This document shows, one piece after another, positions 1-7,344 of a stretch of DNA of 7,621 nt. Source of the stretch: a bacterium (GTDB lineage Bacteria; Pseudomonadota; Gammaproteobacteria; Berkiellales; Berkiellaceae); contig RFNU01000174.1 in NCBI GenBank assembly GCA_009927065.1, forward strand, positions 1 to 7,621, given 5' to 3'. The notes below the pieces were generated by a model that saw only the letters and a list, made by a program, of their open reading frames with translations, did no database searches and was not told the DNA's origin. Position 1 is the stretch's first letter, and each line of letters opens with the position of its first letter. A program made the translations under genes and the position numbers.

Positions 1-1503
1 CTTCTCCTGGGTCCTTTTTCAGGATTATTCACAAAATCTCAATCTGAACATGTTGTGGTCAAAAGTCCATCTCATCAGTTAACTCTGAGAAAAGTGATTG
101 AAGAAGATCCATCTTTTATGAATATATTAAATGCTAGTGTTGACGATCAAGAGTCTCTCGAGCCTGCATTAACTAGTTATTTTAACCGATTTGTTTTTAA
201 GGATTTTTTAAATCATTATGATTTTACTCTTTCAGATGAATTAGGTTGGAATATTGTTTTGCGTCAATTTGGGGCACAGCTAACCCAAGAAAATATTCCT
301 CTTATCGAAAATTATATTGCTAAAAATTTTGGTTCTAAGCAGAATTTTTTGAATATTGTAAAAACACAAGTTCTTACAAATTATGTTCAGAGCTCAATTC
401 ATGAGTTTAGTTTTTCTCCAATAGGAACTTTACCCTTGGATAAAGCTCATGAGTCGATCGATCGTATAGTTGATATTTATTCATTTAATATTAATGAGCT
501 TAAAAAAGATATCGCTTTACCTGAAGAAAAAGAGCTGAGAGAGTATTTCTCTAACAAAAAAGATGATTATAAAACCAATCCAACTGTAAAAGTTGATTAT
601 CTTATTTTACGTCAAAATGATTTTCAGTCATTGCAAGATAAAGAAATCTTGAGTAAAGAACTTGTAGAGCAAGGCTATGATTCTATCGATGATCAATTAT
701 TGAATAAATACTCTCTTTATAAGGCTTTCGATGCTGTAGAAGATAAAGTTCAATCAACGCAAGATATAGATGCTATTATTGCAATTGTTCAAGAGCAAGG
801 ATTTTCGGTCTCGAATCAATTCAACTCTACAGATTTTCTTAGCGAAGAACAGCTCGATACCTTGCTGGATCAAAAAGGAGTTTTTTCGTTAAGTCAATCT
901 TTAGATCCAGAGCAAAAGAACGATTGGATGGTATTGCCAGGCGAACAATCAAGAACTCTTATTAGATTTACAGCAAGTCAGCCGGCAGAGTTTTTAACGT
1001 ATGAACAAGCGGCTTCTACTGTGCTGAATGATTGGATGATAAATCAAAGTTATCAGCAAGCAATGACTTACGCGGATGAGCTTAAAACTCTTCTTAATAA
1101 CCAAGAAAAACCGATTATAAAAAACTATCAATCTGTTAAGACTGTTCATGTTCAGAACTTTTTTGGGGATCAGAATAAAGATCTTGCTAATACAATCAAG
1201 GTTGCGATCAGCGGTCTTTACGATCCAAGAGTCTGTGCAGAAAAATCGACAACAGTTTTAGTTGATAAAGCTCAAGATACTGTCTTGTTTTTAGCAATGC
1301 GTAAAATGGATCTGGATCATATTCAGCAAGCTCCTGCGATGAGCAGTGAAACAAACAACAATCAGCTTCAGCATTTATCGCAATTTGTGAATCAAGCTTC
1401 TTTTGATAAAGCTTTTGATGATGCATTGAAAAAACAATTTGGTTATAAAATTCAAGATGATTTTTGGGCACTGCTGCGAGAAACAAAAAGTAAAGTGTCA
1501 TAG
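1..1503 (+). CDS. ppiD: PpiD-like periplasmic folding chaperone (SurA_N type), 5' end outside the window
   Basis: The reading frame is open from base 1, so the gene starts upstream; the GTG at 55 is internal. The first visible residues (LLLGPFSGLF) look like the end of an N-terminal membrane anchor, followed by a soluble part that would lie in the periplasm. PpiD is an inner-membrane-anchored chaperone near the Sec translocon that assists newly exported proteins. Visible residues about 20-195 resemble the SurA-like chaperone domain, including the usual lead-in near 174-203 (PEEKELREYF, then KVDYLIL). The C-terminal part continues like PpiD and ends near FWALLR. Only about 500 residues are visible against 623 in E. 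coli PpiD. The segment after KVDYLIL keeps what may be the first part of a parvulin fold (about 197-238) but not its GG-containing core, so isomerase activity is unlikely. The ppiD-fabI order, as in Pseudomonas, supports the call. Sequence similarity is moderate; a divergent SurA-family protein is the alternative. Confidence 0.72.
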   Translation, partial: LLLGPFSGLFTKSQSEHVVVKSPSHQLTLRKVIEEDPSFMNILNASVDDQESLEPALTSYFNRFVFKDFLNHYDFTLSDELGWNIVLRQFGAQLTQENIPLIENYIAKNFGSKQNFLNIVKTQVLTNYVQSSIHEFSFSPIGTLPLDKAHESIDRIVDIYSFNINELKKDIALPEEKELREYFSNKKDDYKTNPTVKVDYLILRQNDFQSLQDKEILSKELVEQGYDSIDDQLLNKYSLYKAFDAVEDKVQSTQDIDAIIAIVQEQGFSVSNQFNSTDFLSEEQLDTLLDQKGVFSLSQSLDPEQKNDWMVLPGEQSRTLIRFTASQPAEFLTYEQAASTVLNDWMINQSYQQAMTYADELKTLLNNQEKPIIKNYQSVKTVHVQNFFGDQNKDLANTIKVAISGLYDPRVCAEKSTTVLVDKAQDTVLFLAMRKMDLDHIQQAPAMSSETNNNQLQHLSQFVNQASFDKAFDDALKKQFGYKIQDDFWALLRETKSKVS

Positions 1504-1525
1504 CCTTTACAATAGTCACATAAAG

Positions 1526-1561
1526 TCAGGGTGCTTTGAAAACCACCCTGATTTTTTTTTT
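1526..1561 (+). terminator. Rho-independent terminator of the ppiD-like gene
   Basis: A perfect 8-bp stem TCAGGGTG (1526-1533) / CACCCTGA (1544-1551) with a 10-nt loop is followed by ten T residues (1552-1561). It starts 22 nt after the ppiD stop codon. It sits between two convergent genes. Read on the minus strand the hairpin is followed only by CTTTAT, so it would be a weaker stop for fabI transcripts. Confidence 0.9.
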
Positions 1562-1563
1562 GC

Positions 1564-2355
1564 TTAAAAATTCATTGCAGATTTAGAGTAACCACAATCT
1601 GCAAATATAATCTCGCCTGTAATCGGTGAAGCATAGGATGAAAGCAAGAAAGTAGCAACCTTTCCAATTTCATTGATATCAACGTTACGCTTGAGTAAGT
1701 TTTGTTCTGCACAATGAGTGAGCATTTCTTTTAATCCTTTGATCCCAGATGCTGCCAATGTTCTAATTGGGCCTGCTGAAATAGCATTCACTCTGACTTG
1801 ATGCTGACCTAAATCTGCCGCCAAATAACGCACAGCTGCCTCTAAAGAGGCTTTTGCTAATCCCATCACATTGTAGTGAGGAATATAACGTTCTGATCCT
1901 AAATACGTCAGCGTAATAATCGATCCTTGAGTATTGATTAAAGGTTGTTTTAATGCTTGAGCTAGAGCACAGAGAGAGTAACTAGACACTTCATGAGCAG
2001 TATTAAAACCTTCAAGAGTCACCTGGTCAATAAAACTGCCCTGTAACTGATCGGCAGGAGCATAAGCTATTGAATGAACAAGGCCATCCAGTCTATTGTC
2101 AAATTCTTGTTCTATAATTTGTTTTAGATATTCAACTTGAGCAGGTTGAGAGACATCGCAGGGTAATATTTTAACGACATTCAGATTTCCAATGAGTTCA
2201 AGCATACGCTCTTGAAGACGTTCATTTTGAAAAGTTAAAATAAGTCTTGCCCCATGTTCACTTAACTGTGAAGCAATACCGTACGCAATTGAACGATTTG
2301 AGGCTAATCCTGTGACTAAAATTAATTTATTTTTCAACATAATTATATTTATCAT
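1564..2355 (-). CDS. fabI: Enoyl-[acyl-carrier-protein] reductase (NADH), FabI
   Basis: FabI reduces the trans-2 double bond of enoyl-ACP with NADH, the last step of each round of type II fatty-acid elongation in the cytoplasm. The 263-residue product (E. coli FabI has 262) aligns along its whole length. Visible landmarks are the nucleotide-binding segment LVTGLASNRSIAYG (13-26), Gln43 matching E. coli Gln40 of the NADH-preferring enzyme, CDV (66-68), HSIAYAP (94-100), and the catalytic set Tyr151, Tyr161 and Lys168 in YLGSERYIPHYNVMGLAK, followed by RVNAISAGPIRTLAASGIK (188-206). The C-terminus SAMNF matches the E. coli AAMNEL end. Two positions tied to triclosan contact differ from E. coli: Ala97 for Gly93 and Leu208 for Phe203. 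The ATG at 2355 gives five extra N-terminal residues; the ATG at 2340 would begin MLKNKLILVTG and also fits the family. Neither has a strong ribosome site. It is a single-gene unit, convergent with ppiD and divergent from the dehydrogenase gene. Confidence 0.97.
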   Translation of the reverse strand: MINIIMLKNKLILVTGLASNRSIAYGIASQLSEHGARLILTFQNERLQERMLELIGNLNVVKILPCDVSQPAQVEYLKQIIEQEFDNRLDGLVHSIAYAPADQLQGSFIDQVTLEGFNTAHEVSSYSLCALAQALKQPLINTQGSIITLTYLGSERYIPHYNVMGLAKASLEAAVRYLAADLGQHQVRVNAISAGPIRTLAASGIKGLKEMLTHCAEQNLLKRNVDINEIGKVATFLLSSYASPITGEIIFADCGYSKSAMNF

Positions 2356-2372
2356 CTATTCTAGATATTTTC

Positions 2373-2401
2373 ATCATACCGCATGGTCGATAAGCAACCA
2401 A
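2373..2401 (-). promoter_or_regulatory. Predicted sigma70-type promoter of fabI
   Basis: On the minus strand a -35-like TTGGTT (2401-2396) lies 17 bp from a -10-like TATGAT (2378-2373). Transcription would start near 2366, leaving a leader of about 10 nt before the ATG at 2355 or about 25 nt before the ATG at 2340. The -10 is good and the -35 matches three of six consensus bases. This is prediction from sequence only. Confidence 0.5.
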
Positions 2402-2409
2402 GCATGCTT
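2400..2409. promoter_or_regulatory. 10-bp perfect palindrome between divergent genes, possible operator
   Basis: AAGCATGCTT is a perfect inverted repeat that overlaps the upstream edge of the predicted fabI -35 box and lies just upstream of the possible rightward promoter. The position would suit a regulator of fabI or of both genes. I cannot match it to a known operator, and a palindrome of this length can arise by chance. Confidence 0.25.
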
Positions 2410-2414
2410 TAGAT

Positions 2415-2443
2415 AGGTCATCAAACAGGATTTTTTTTATTAT
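2415..2443 (+). promoter_or_regulatory. Possible promoter of the glutamate dehydrogenase unit
   Basis: A good -10-like TATTAT (2438-2443) lies 17 bp after AGGTCA (2415-2420), a weak -35 match. Transcription would start near 2450 and give a leader of about 110 nt that includes the structured segment before the dehydrogenase start. The region is very AT-rich, so chance -10 matches are expected and the call is tentative. Confidence 0.3.
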
Positions 2444-2481
2444 TGTTCAATAAAAGTTAATAAAGATAGCAAGAAAGAAAA

Positions 2482-2554
2482 AGGAGGAGCGAGAATGAGG
2501 CAGCTGACAGCTGGTGCTATCCCTCCTGTCCAGTATGGATAGGTTTCTCGTGGA
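2482..2554 (+). promoter_or_regulatory. Candidate structured 5' leader controlling the dehydrogenase gene
   Basis: This short GC-richer stretch has several complementary segments. Fold A: AGGAGG (2482-2487) pairs with CCTCCT (2522-2527), extended by AGC (2488-2490) with GCT (2516-2518) across a 3-nt bulge, around a small CAGC/GCTG hairpin (2501-2504 with 2510-2513). This would hide a strong Shine-Dalgarno sequence and the mini-ORF start. Fold B: CGAGAA (2490-2495) pairs with TTCTCG (2545-2550) and CTATCC (2517-2522) with GGATAG (2537-2542). The two folds share bases and cannot form together, and fold B ends against the GTGGA that precedes the dehydrogenase ATG. I recognise no known riboswitch class. 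The pairings are visible; a regulatory role is inference. Confidence 0.4.
2495..2542 (+). CDS. Possible 15-residue leader peptide upstream of glutamate dehydrogenase
   Basis: ATG at 2495 follows the strongest Shine-Dalgarno sequence in the window (AAGGAGG, 2481-2487) by 7 nt, an ideal distance. The frame encodes MRQLTAGAIPPVQYG and stops at TAG 2540-2542, 17 nt before the dehydrogenase ATG and in a different frame. It could drive translational coupling or act as an attenuator-type leader. The peptide is not rich in glutamate or glutamine, so simple codon-run attenuation is not apparent. It includes a Pro-Pro pair, a known cause of slow translation. It could instead be a non-coding part of the leader. 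Confidence 0.35.
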   Translation: MRQLTAGAIPPVQYG

Positions 2555-2559
2555 TTTTG

Positions 2560-5500
2560 ATGAATATGGAACGTTTACATTTTAAAAAAATATTAAGCGA
2601 AGCTTTAAGAGAGAAGAAAGAGTTCACTAAAAATCAAATAGATTTTATTGAGCAACTCTCATTAAGTACAACTGCTCAAGAGTTTATCAGTCAAAAAAGT
2701 GGCCAGTTTATTGAGTTATTAAATAAAAACTGGGAATTTTTTTCAGATCAACATGATCTTAAGCATCAAGTCAGTGTTGAGTCTCATCAACAACAGTTAT
2801 CAACAACCATTCACATTTATCATCATCATTATCCTTTTTTAATAGATACCATCCTTTTATATTTACAAGAACATCAGCTAAAGCCGGATTATGTCTTTTT
2901 CACCAATGTTAGCGTAAAAAGAGATATTAAAGGACATCTTATTGATTTATCATACAAAAAAGAAAAAGCTATTGATTTTAGTGATGATAGCGTTGAGTCT
3001 TCATTATTGATTTTTTTTCAATCAGTCTCATTAGATCATGATACGCAATTAGAGGTAAGACACGGGATCGAACATTTATTAAAGTGTTTACTGATTATCA
3101 AGCGTGATTTCCATCACATGGCAGCCAAAATGGACTCTCTCGCTCATAACGTTGTCAACGATCGTTCTTCTCAAGAGTTTCTCAAATGGCTTCATAATAA
3201 TCACTATCTTTTTATAGGATATGATTTTTTTACACCTTCCTTTGACCAGATGAGATCAACCAACGTTGAGTTTTTAGGTCTCTTAAGCGATAGTGAATTG
3301 ATTAAGATTCAACAGCTGAATAAAAATCAACTCACTCTTATACAACATGATGATCAAGAATGTTTTTTTGCTAAAGATAAAACAATATCAAGAGTTCATC
3401 GCTCAGTGCATTACGATGTTCTTTATATAAAAGAATACGACAGTTCAGGGAAACTTGTTTGTATTCATAGATTTATAGGGCTATTAAATGCTCAAGCATA
3501 TCAAGAATCTATAGCTCATATTCCCTTGATTAAACATAAAATAGATCATGTTTTTGAAAGATTAGAGATTGATCAGCATTCTTATGAAGGCCATAGGGTT
3601 CAACATCAGTTATCAATATTAAATAAGAATGATTTATATTATCAAGACGTTGAAAGCTTATCTTCAATGATTTCAAGGCATTATTATTCACATGATAGAT
3701 CTGAAGTGAAAGCATATTTATTACCTAACCCATTTAGTGATTATTTAGTGTTTTATGTCTATGTACCTCGAGATATCTTCAACTCTTCTTTGAGATTAAA
3801 ATTACAAAAAATTTTAATGGAAACTTTTTGTGCAACTGACTGTTTATTTGAACCTTATTTTAGTGAATCATCTTTAGCCCGGATACGTTTTGAGCTCAGA
3901 GGGTCGGCGTTACTTTTTGACGCCAGTCATCAACCTGATTTTGAAAATCATTTAAGAGATGCCGGTTACTTATGGCACGACCGTGTACAAAATGCACTCC
4001 AAGAACTCACAAGCCCAACAGTTAGCTCCGATCTTTTTAGAAAATATATAGGATCGTTCTCGGTTCATTATCAAGACTATTACCATCCTCAACAAACTGT
4101 TCAGGACATGTTGATTCTGGATCAGATCAATCAAGACAATCCGATTGTGCTATTATTTTTTAAACAGCAGGATCAGCAAACTGAGTCATTTCATTTAAAA
4201 CTTTTTCAGTATCAAAAGTCTTTATCATTATCACTCGTTGTTCCGATTTTAGAAAATTTTGGGCTAACGATTATCAAAAATAGATTATTTGAATTAAAAA
4301 TCAATGGTAACAAAGTTGTGTGGTTAAATGATTTTTCAATGGAAATTAACCAACCTTTAAAAGAAGAGCGTAATATTTTTACACAGGCTGTTTATGATGA
4401 ACTCAGTCATACTTTTAAAAAAATATTTGCCGGTCAAATGGAGAATGATCGATTTAATAAGTTGATTATATCAACAGGAATGACAAGCAGACAAATTACT
4501 CTTTTAAGAGCGTGGTCAAAATATCTGTGGCAAGTGAATTTTCCTTTCTCTCAACCTTATATTGAAGAAGTATGCGGATCTTATCCTGATTTAGCCGAAC
4601 ATATGGTCCGTTTTTTTGAAACAAGGTTCGATCCTGACATTAATCTTGAGCAGAAAAATTTGAAATTGAAGACTCTTGATTATCTTATTCAATCTATGCT
4701 TGATAGTATTGCAAATTTAGATTCGGATAAAATTTTAAGAAAAATTTACAATTTAATTTTGGCGATTGTAAGAACAAATTATTTTCAAAAAGACCTTGTA
4801 GGCAACCTGAAAGAATATATCAGCTTTAAATTTAATCCCAAACTTATTACTGATATGCCAGCGCCGCTCATGCTTCATGAAATTTTTGTTTACTCTTATG
4901 ATGTAGAGGGTGTGCATTTGCGTTCAAGTGATATTGCTCGTGGTGGTATTCGGTGGTCTGATCGTTTTGAAGATTATCGTACAGAAATTCTTGGGTTAGT
5001 AAAAGCACAGCAGGTTAAAAACTCGATTATTGTGCCTTCAGGGGCAAAAGGCGGCTTTATTGTTCGTCATCAAGCTAAGCTGACTTCTCGAGAGGCTATT
5101 GCTCAAGCAGGGATCGATGCGTATAAAATCTTTATTAGAGGGTTGCTCGATCTTACTGACAACTTAGTGCGTGGTGAAATGAAGCATCCTGATCATACGG
5201 TGAGACTTGATCAAGATGATCCTTATTTTGTTGTGGCTGCTGATAAGGGTACAGCAACATTTTCTGATATTGCCAATAGTATTTCAGCTGAATATGGGTA
5301 TTGGCTCGGAGATGCTTTTGCTTCAGGAGGAAGTCAAGGTTATGATCATAAAAAAATTGGCATTACAGCCAGAGGTGCCTTTGAATCTATTAAAAATCAT
5401 TTTGCTGAATTGGGAATATCGCTGCAAGACACCAGCATAACAGTTATTGGCATAGGTGATATGTCGGGAGATGTTTTTGGGAATGGTGCCTTACTCTTGC

Positions 5501-7305
5501 CTAAAATGAAATTAATAGCAGCTTTTAATCATCTGGATATTTTTATTGACCCCAACCCTCATATTGAAGCAGCGTATCAAGAGCGATTACGCTTATTCAA
5601 TGTTGCTAAAGGATCTTGGAGTGATTATAACTCCGATTTAATATCAGAAGGAGGAGGAGTATTCTCCAGAAAACTGAAGTCCATAACCTTAACGCCACAA
5701 ATGAAAGAAGTACTCAAAACCAATAAAGATAAAATGTCCCCTGCTGAACTTATTCATACACTCTTACAAGCACCGGTGGATTTGATTTTTAATGGAGGTA
5801 TTGGTACGTATGTCAAAGCAAGTATTGAACGTCATACTGATGTTGGTGATAGACAGAATGATTTATTGCGCGTTGATGCCTCAATGCTTCGATGCAAAGT
5901 TTTTGCAGAAGGTGGTAATTTAGGAGTCACCCAACGGGCGCGTATTGAATTTTCGCAAAGAGGCGGAAAAATCAACACAGATACGTTAGATAATTCCGCA
6001 GGAGTAGATTGTTCAGATCATGAAGTTAATATTAAGATCTTACTCAATTACTTAGCAGAAAAACAGTCCATTGTGATGCCAGATCGTAATGCATTATTGG
6101 CAAGTATGACTGATCAAGTCGCCCAATTAGTTTTAAAAAACAATACGAATCAAAATTACACTATATCTATGTTGCATCATATCGCGCATAAAGATATTAA
6201 GTTGCATCAACTGGTGTTGCAAGATCTGACCAATCGTAAAGCTCTTGAGCGTGAATTAGAGTTTTTGCCTCATGATGAAGAGATTGCGGTACGTGTGTTG
6301 AATAAAAAAGGGCTAACAAGACCAGAACTGATTATTTTAATGTCTTATGTCAAAATGGATCTCAAAGCACAATTAACGCAAGAAAATTTTGATTCTTATC
6401 CTTTAATCAAGCAACAACTAAAAAAGGAGTTCCCAGAAATTTTATTAACAATCGTTGGTGACAAAATTTTTGAACATCCTCTTAAAAATAATATTATTGC
6501 AACAATGACAGCGAATGTCTTGGTGAACGACATCGGATTGTCTTTTGTTTACAGATTACGATCGGAAACAAAAGCTTCTTATCTAGAAATTGTACATAGT
6601 GCTTTTCTTGTCAGAGAAATTTTTGATAATGATCATATTATTGCTATTATTCGCGCTTTACCTGACAGTTTAGGTCGCGATCTTCAGTATGATATTAATA
6701 TTAAATTGAGCAGGATGTTTTATCGTGCCATTCGTTGGTTTATTAAAAATAAAAAAATGCAACAATCAACACTGCAAGATATTGTGTTCATAAAAAAATC
6801 AGTTGATGACTTACGTAATATTTTAATCACACGCTCCAATCAATTAAGCAGTCGTGATCAGGTCAATACAATATTATCACACTCGTCGTTACATCAAGAC
6901 TCGTTGAAATATTTAATGACACTCATCGATCTTTTGCCAGCATTAGATTTGCATCTTTTGGCGATTAAAGAAGAGTTGGGTATAGAGGAAATTTTTCATG
7001 TTTATATGAAAGTTGGCGATATTTTAAAACTTCACTCTATTGAGCAGGCGATAGAAAATCTTGCTGTGCATTCAGAATGGGATGCTTGGGGGCGTAATAA
7101 TATGCGCGATGATTTAAAGAATTATCAGTTGAAGATTACTCATAGTATCTTGAAAATAGATGATGACATAGAAACTTGGATGAAGTTGCACAAGCATCTC
7201 TTGAACGATTGGGATCAAATGTGCTCTCATCTTGACAGTACTGTTGAGAAAACTTATGTTGAAATCGCAGTGATTATTCGTAAGCTAGAGCGTTTTTTAT
7301 CATAA
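2560..7305 (+). CDS. NAD-dependent glutamate dehydrogenase, large (about 180 kDa) class
   Basis: This family oxidises L-glutamate to 2-oxoglutarate and ammonia with NAD+, a cytoplasmic catabolic step into the TCA cycle. The 1581-residue length is typical (about 1600 in Pseudomonas and Caulobacter). The N-terminal half is the poorly conserved, ACT-like regulatory region of the family, including WLHNNHYLFIGY at 210-221. The catalytic domain shows ARGGIRWSDR (793-802), VKN with Lys820, GAKGGF with Lys830, ADKGTATFSD (894-903), DAFASGGSQGYDHK (918-931), the nucleotide-binding GDMSGDVFGNG (966-976), FNGGIGTYVK (1077-1086), FAEGGNLG (1115-1122) and TDTLDNSAGVDCSDHEVN (1140-1157). A helical C-terminal domain follows to the end. 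The frame is intact, with no sign of truncation. I prefer the ATG at 2560, with GTGGA (2550-2554) 5 nt upstream; TTG 2557 and ATG 2566 are alternatives. The gene is divergent from fabI, has its own terminator, and its leader contains a possible structured control element. Family members are often allosterically controlled by amino acids or TCA intermediates; that cannot be read here. Confidence 0.96.
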   Translation: MNMERLHFKKILSEALREKKEFTKNQIDFIEQLSLSTTAQEFISQKSGQFIELLNKNWEFFSDQHDLKHQVSVESHQQQLSTTIHIYHHHYPFLIDTILLYLQEHQLKPDYVFFTNVSVKRDIKGHLIDLSYKKEKAIDFSDDSVESSLLIFFQSVSLDHDTQLEVRHGIEHLLKCLLIIKRDFHHMAAKMDSLAHNVVNDRSSQEFLKWLHNNHYLFIGYDFFTPSFDQMRSTNVEFLGLLSDSELIKIQQLNKNQLTLIQHDDQECFFAKDKTISRVHRSVHYDVLYIKEYDSSGKLVCIHRFIGLLNAQAYQESIAHIPLIKHKIDHVFERLEIDQHSYEGHRVQHQLSILNKNDLYYQDVESLSSMISRHYYSHDRSEVKAYLLPNPFSDYLVFYVYVPRDIFNSSLRLKLQKILMETFCATDCLFEPYFSESSLARIRFELRGSALLFDASHQPDFENHLRDAGYLWHDRVQNALQELTSPTVSSDLFRKYIGSFSVHYQDYYHPQQTVQDMLILDQINQDNPIVLLFFKQQDQQTESFHLKLFQYQKSLSLSLVVPILENFGLTIIKNRLFELKINGNKVVWLNDFSMEINQPLKEERNIFTQAVYDELSHTFKKIFAGQMENDRFNKLIISTGMTSRQITLLRAWSKYLWQVNFPFSQPYIEEVCGSYPDLAEHMVRFFETRFDPDINLEQKNLKLKTLDYLIQSMLDSIANLDSDKILRKIYNLILAIVRTNYFQKDLVGNLKEYISFKFNPKLITDMPAPLMLHEIFVYSYDVEGVHLRSSDIARGGIRWSDRFEDYRTEILGLVKAQQVKNSIIVPSGAKGGFIVRHQAKLTSREAIAQAGIDAYKIFIRGLLDLTDNLVRGEMKHPDHTVRLDQDDPYFVVAADKGTATFSDIANSISAEYGYWLGDAFASGGSQGYDHKKIGITARGAFESIKNHFAELGISLQDTSITVIGIGDMSGDVFGNGALLLPKMKLIAAFNHLDIFIDPNPHIEAAYQERLRLFNVAKGSWSDYNSDLISEGGGVFSRKLKSITLTPQMKEVLKTNKDKMSPAELIHTLLQAPVDLIFNGGIGTYVKASIERHTDVGDRQNDLLRVDASMLRCKVFAEGGNLGVTQRARIEFSQRGGKINTDTLDNSAGVDCSDHEVNIKILLNYLAEKQSIVMPDRNALLASMTDQVAQLVLKNNTNQNYTISMLHHIAHKDIKLHQLVLQDLTNRKALERELEFLPHDEEIAVRVLNKKGLTRPELIILMSYVKMDLKAQLTQENFDSYPLIKQQLKKEFPEILLTIVGDKIFEHPLKNNIIATMTANVLVNDIGLSFVYRLRSETKASYLEIVHSAFLVREIFDNDHIIAIIRALPDSLGRDLQYDINIKLSRMFYRAIRWFIKNKKMQQSTLQDIVFIKKSVDDLRNILITRSNQLSSRDQVNTILSHSSLHQDSLKYLMTLIDLLPALDLHLLAIKEELGIEEIFHVYMKVGDILKLHSIEQAIENLAVHSEWDAWGRNNMRDDLKNYQLKITHSILKIDDDIETWMKLHKHLLNDWDQMCSHLDSTVEKTYVEIAVIIRKLERFLS

Positions 7306-7311
7306 TTACTG

Positions 7312-7342
7312 AAGGACTTGCTGATGATCAGCAAGTCTTTTT
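7312..7342 (+). terminator. Rho-independent terminator of the glutamate dehydrogenase gene
   Basis: GACTTGCTGA (7315-7324) pairs perfectly with TCAGCAAGTC (7328-7337) around a TGA loop, and the stem extends by one G-U and two A-T pairs (7312-7314 with 7338-7340). Five T residues (7338-7342) follow. It starts 6 nt after the stop codon. On the minus strand the hairpin is followed by few T residues (CCTTCAG), so it would be a poorer terminator for the leftward ORF that ends at 7345. Confidence 0.9.
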
Positions 7343-7344
7343 CC

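Noticed and set aside
453..462. CGATCGATCG self-complementary stretch in the ppiD-like gene
   Set aside because: It is a simple short repeat within coding sequence with no further symmetry or flanking signals.
1208..1519. Leftward 103-codon open frame antisense to the end of the ppiD-like gene
   Set aside because: It lies almost wholly inside a well-supported gene and starts at the edge of its terminator region; its product shows no recognisable family and no ribosome site stands out.
2431..2438. Run of eight T residues in the divergent intergenic region, considered as a terminator tail
   Set aside because: No stable stem directly precedes it, and no rightward gene ends upstream that would need it.
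2443..2467. TTGTTC as an alternative -35 box for the dehydrogenase gene
   Set aside because: No acceptable -10 sequence is found at 16-18 bp downstream; the spacing to AAAGAT or TAAAGA is wrong.
3530..3715. Leftward 61-codon open frame inside the dehydrogenase gene
   Set aside because: Short shadow frame in AT-rich coding sequence with no supporting signals.
5207..5440. Rightward 77-codon open frame in another frame of the dehydrogenase gene
   Set aside because: It overlaps the most conserved catalytic segment of the real gene, which explains the sequence fully; its leucine/isoleucine-rich product is a frame-shift artefact.
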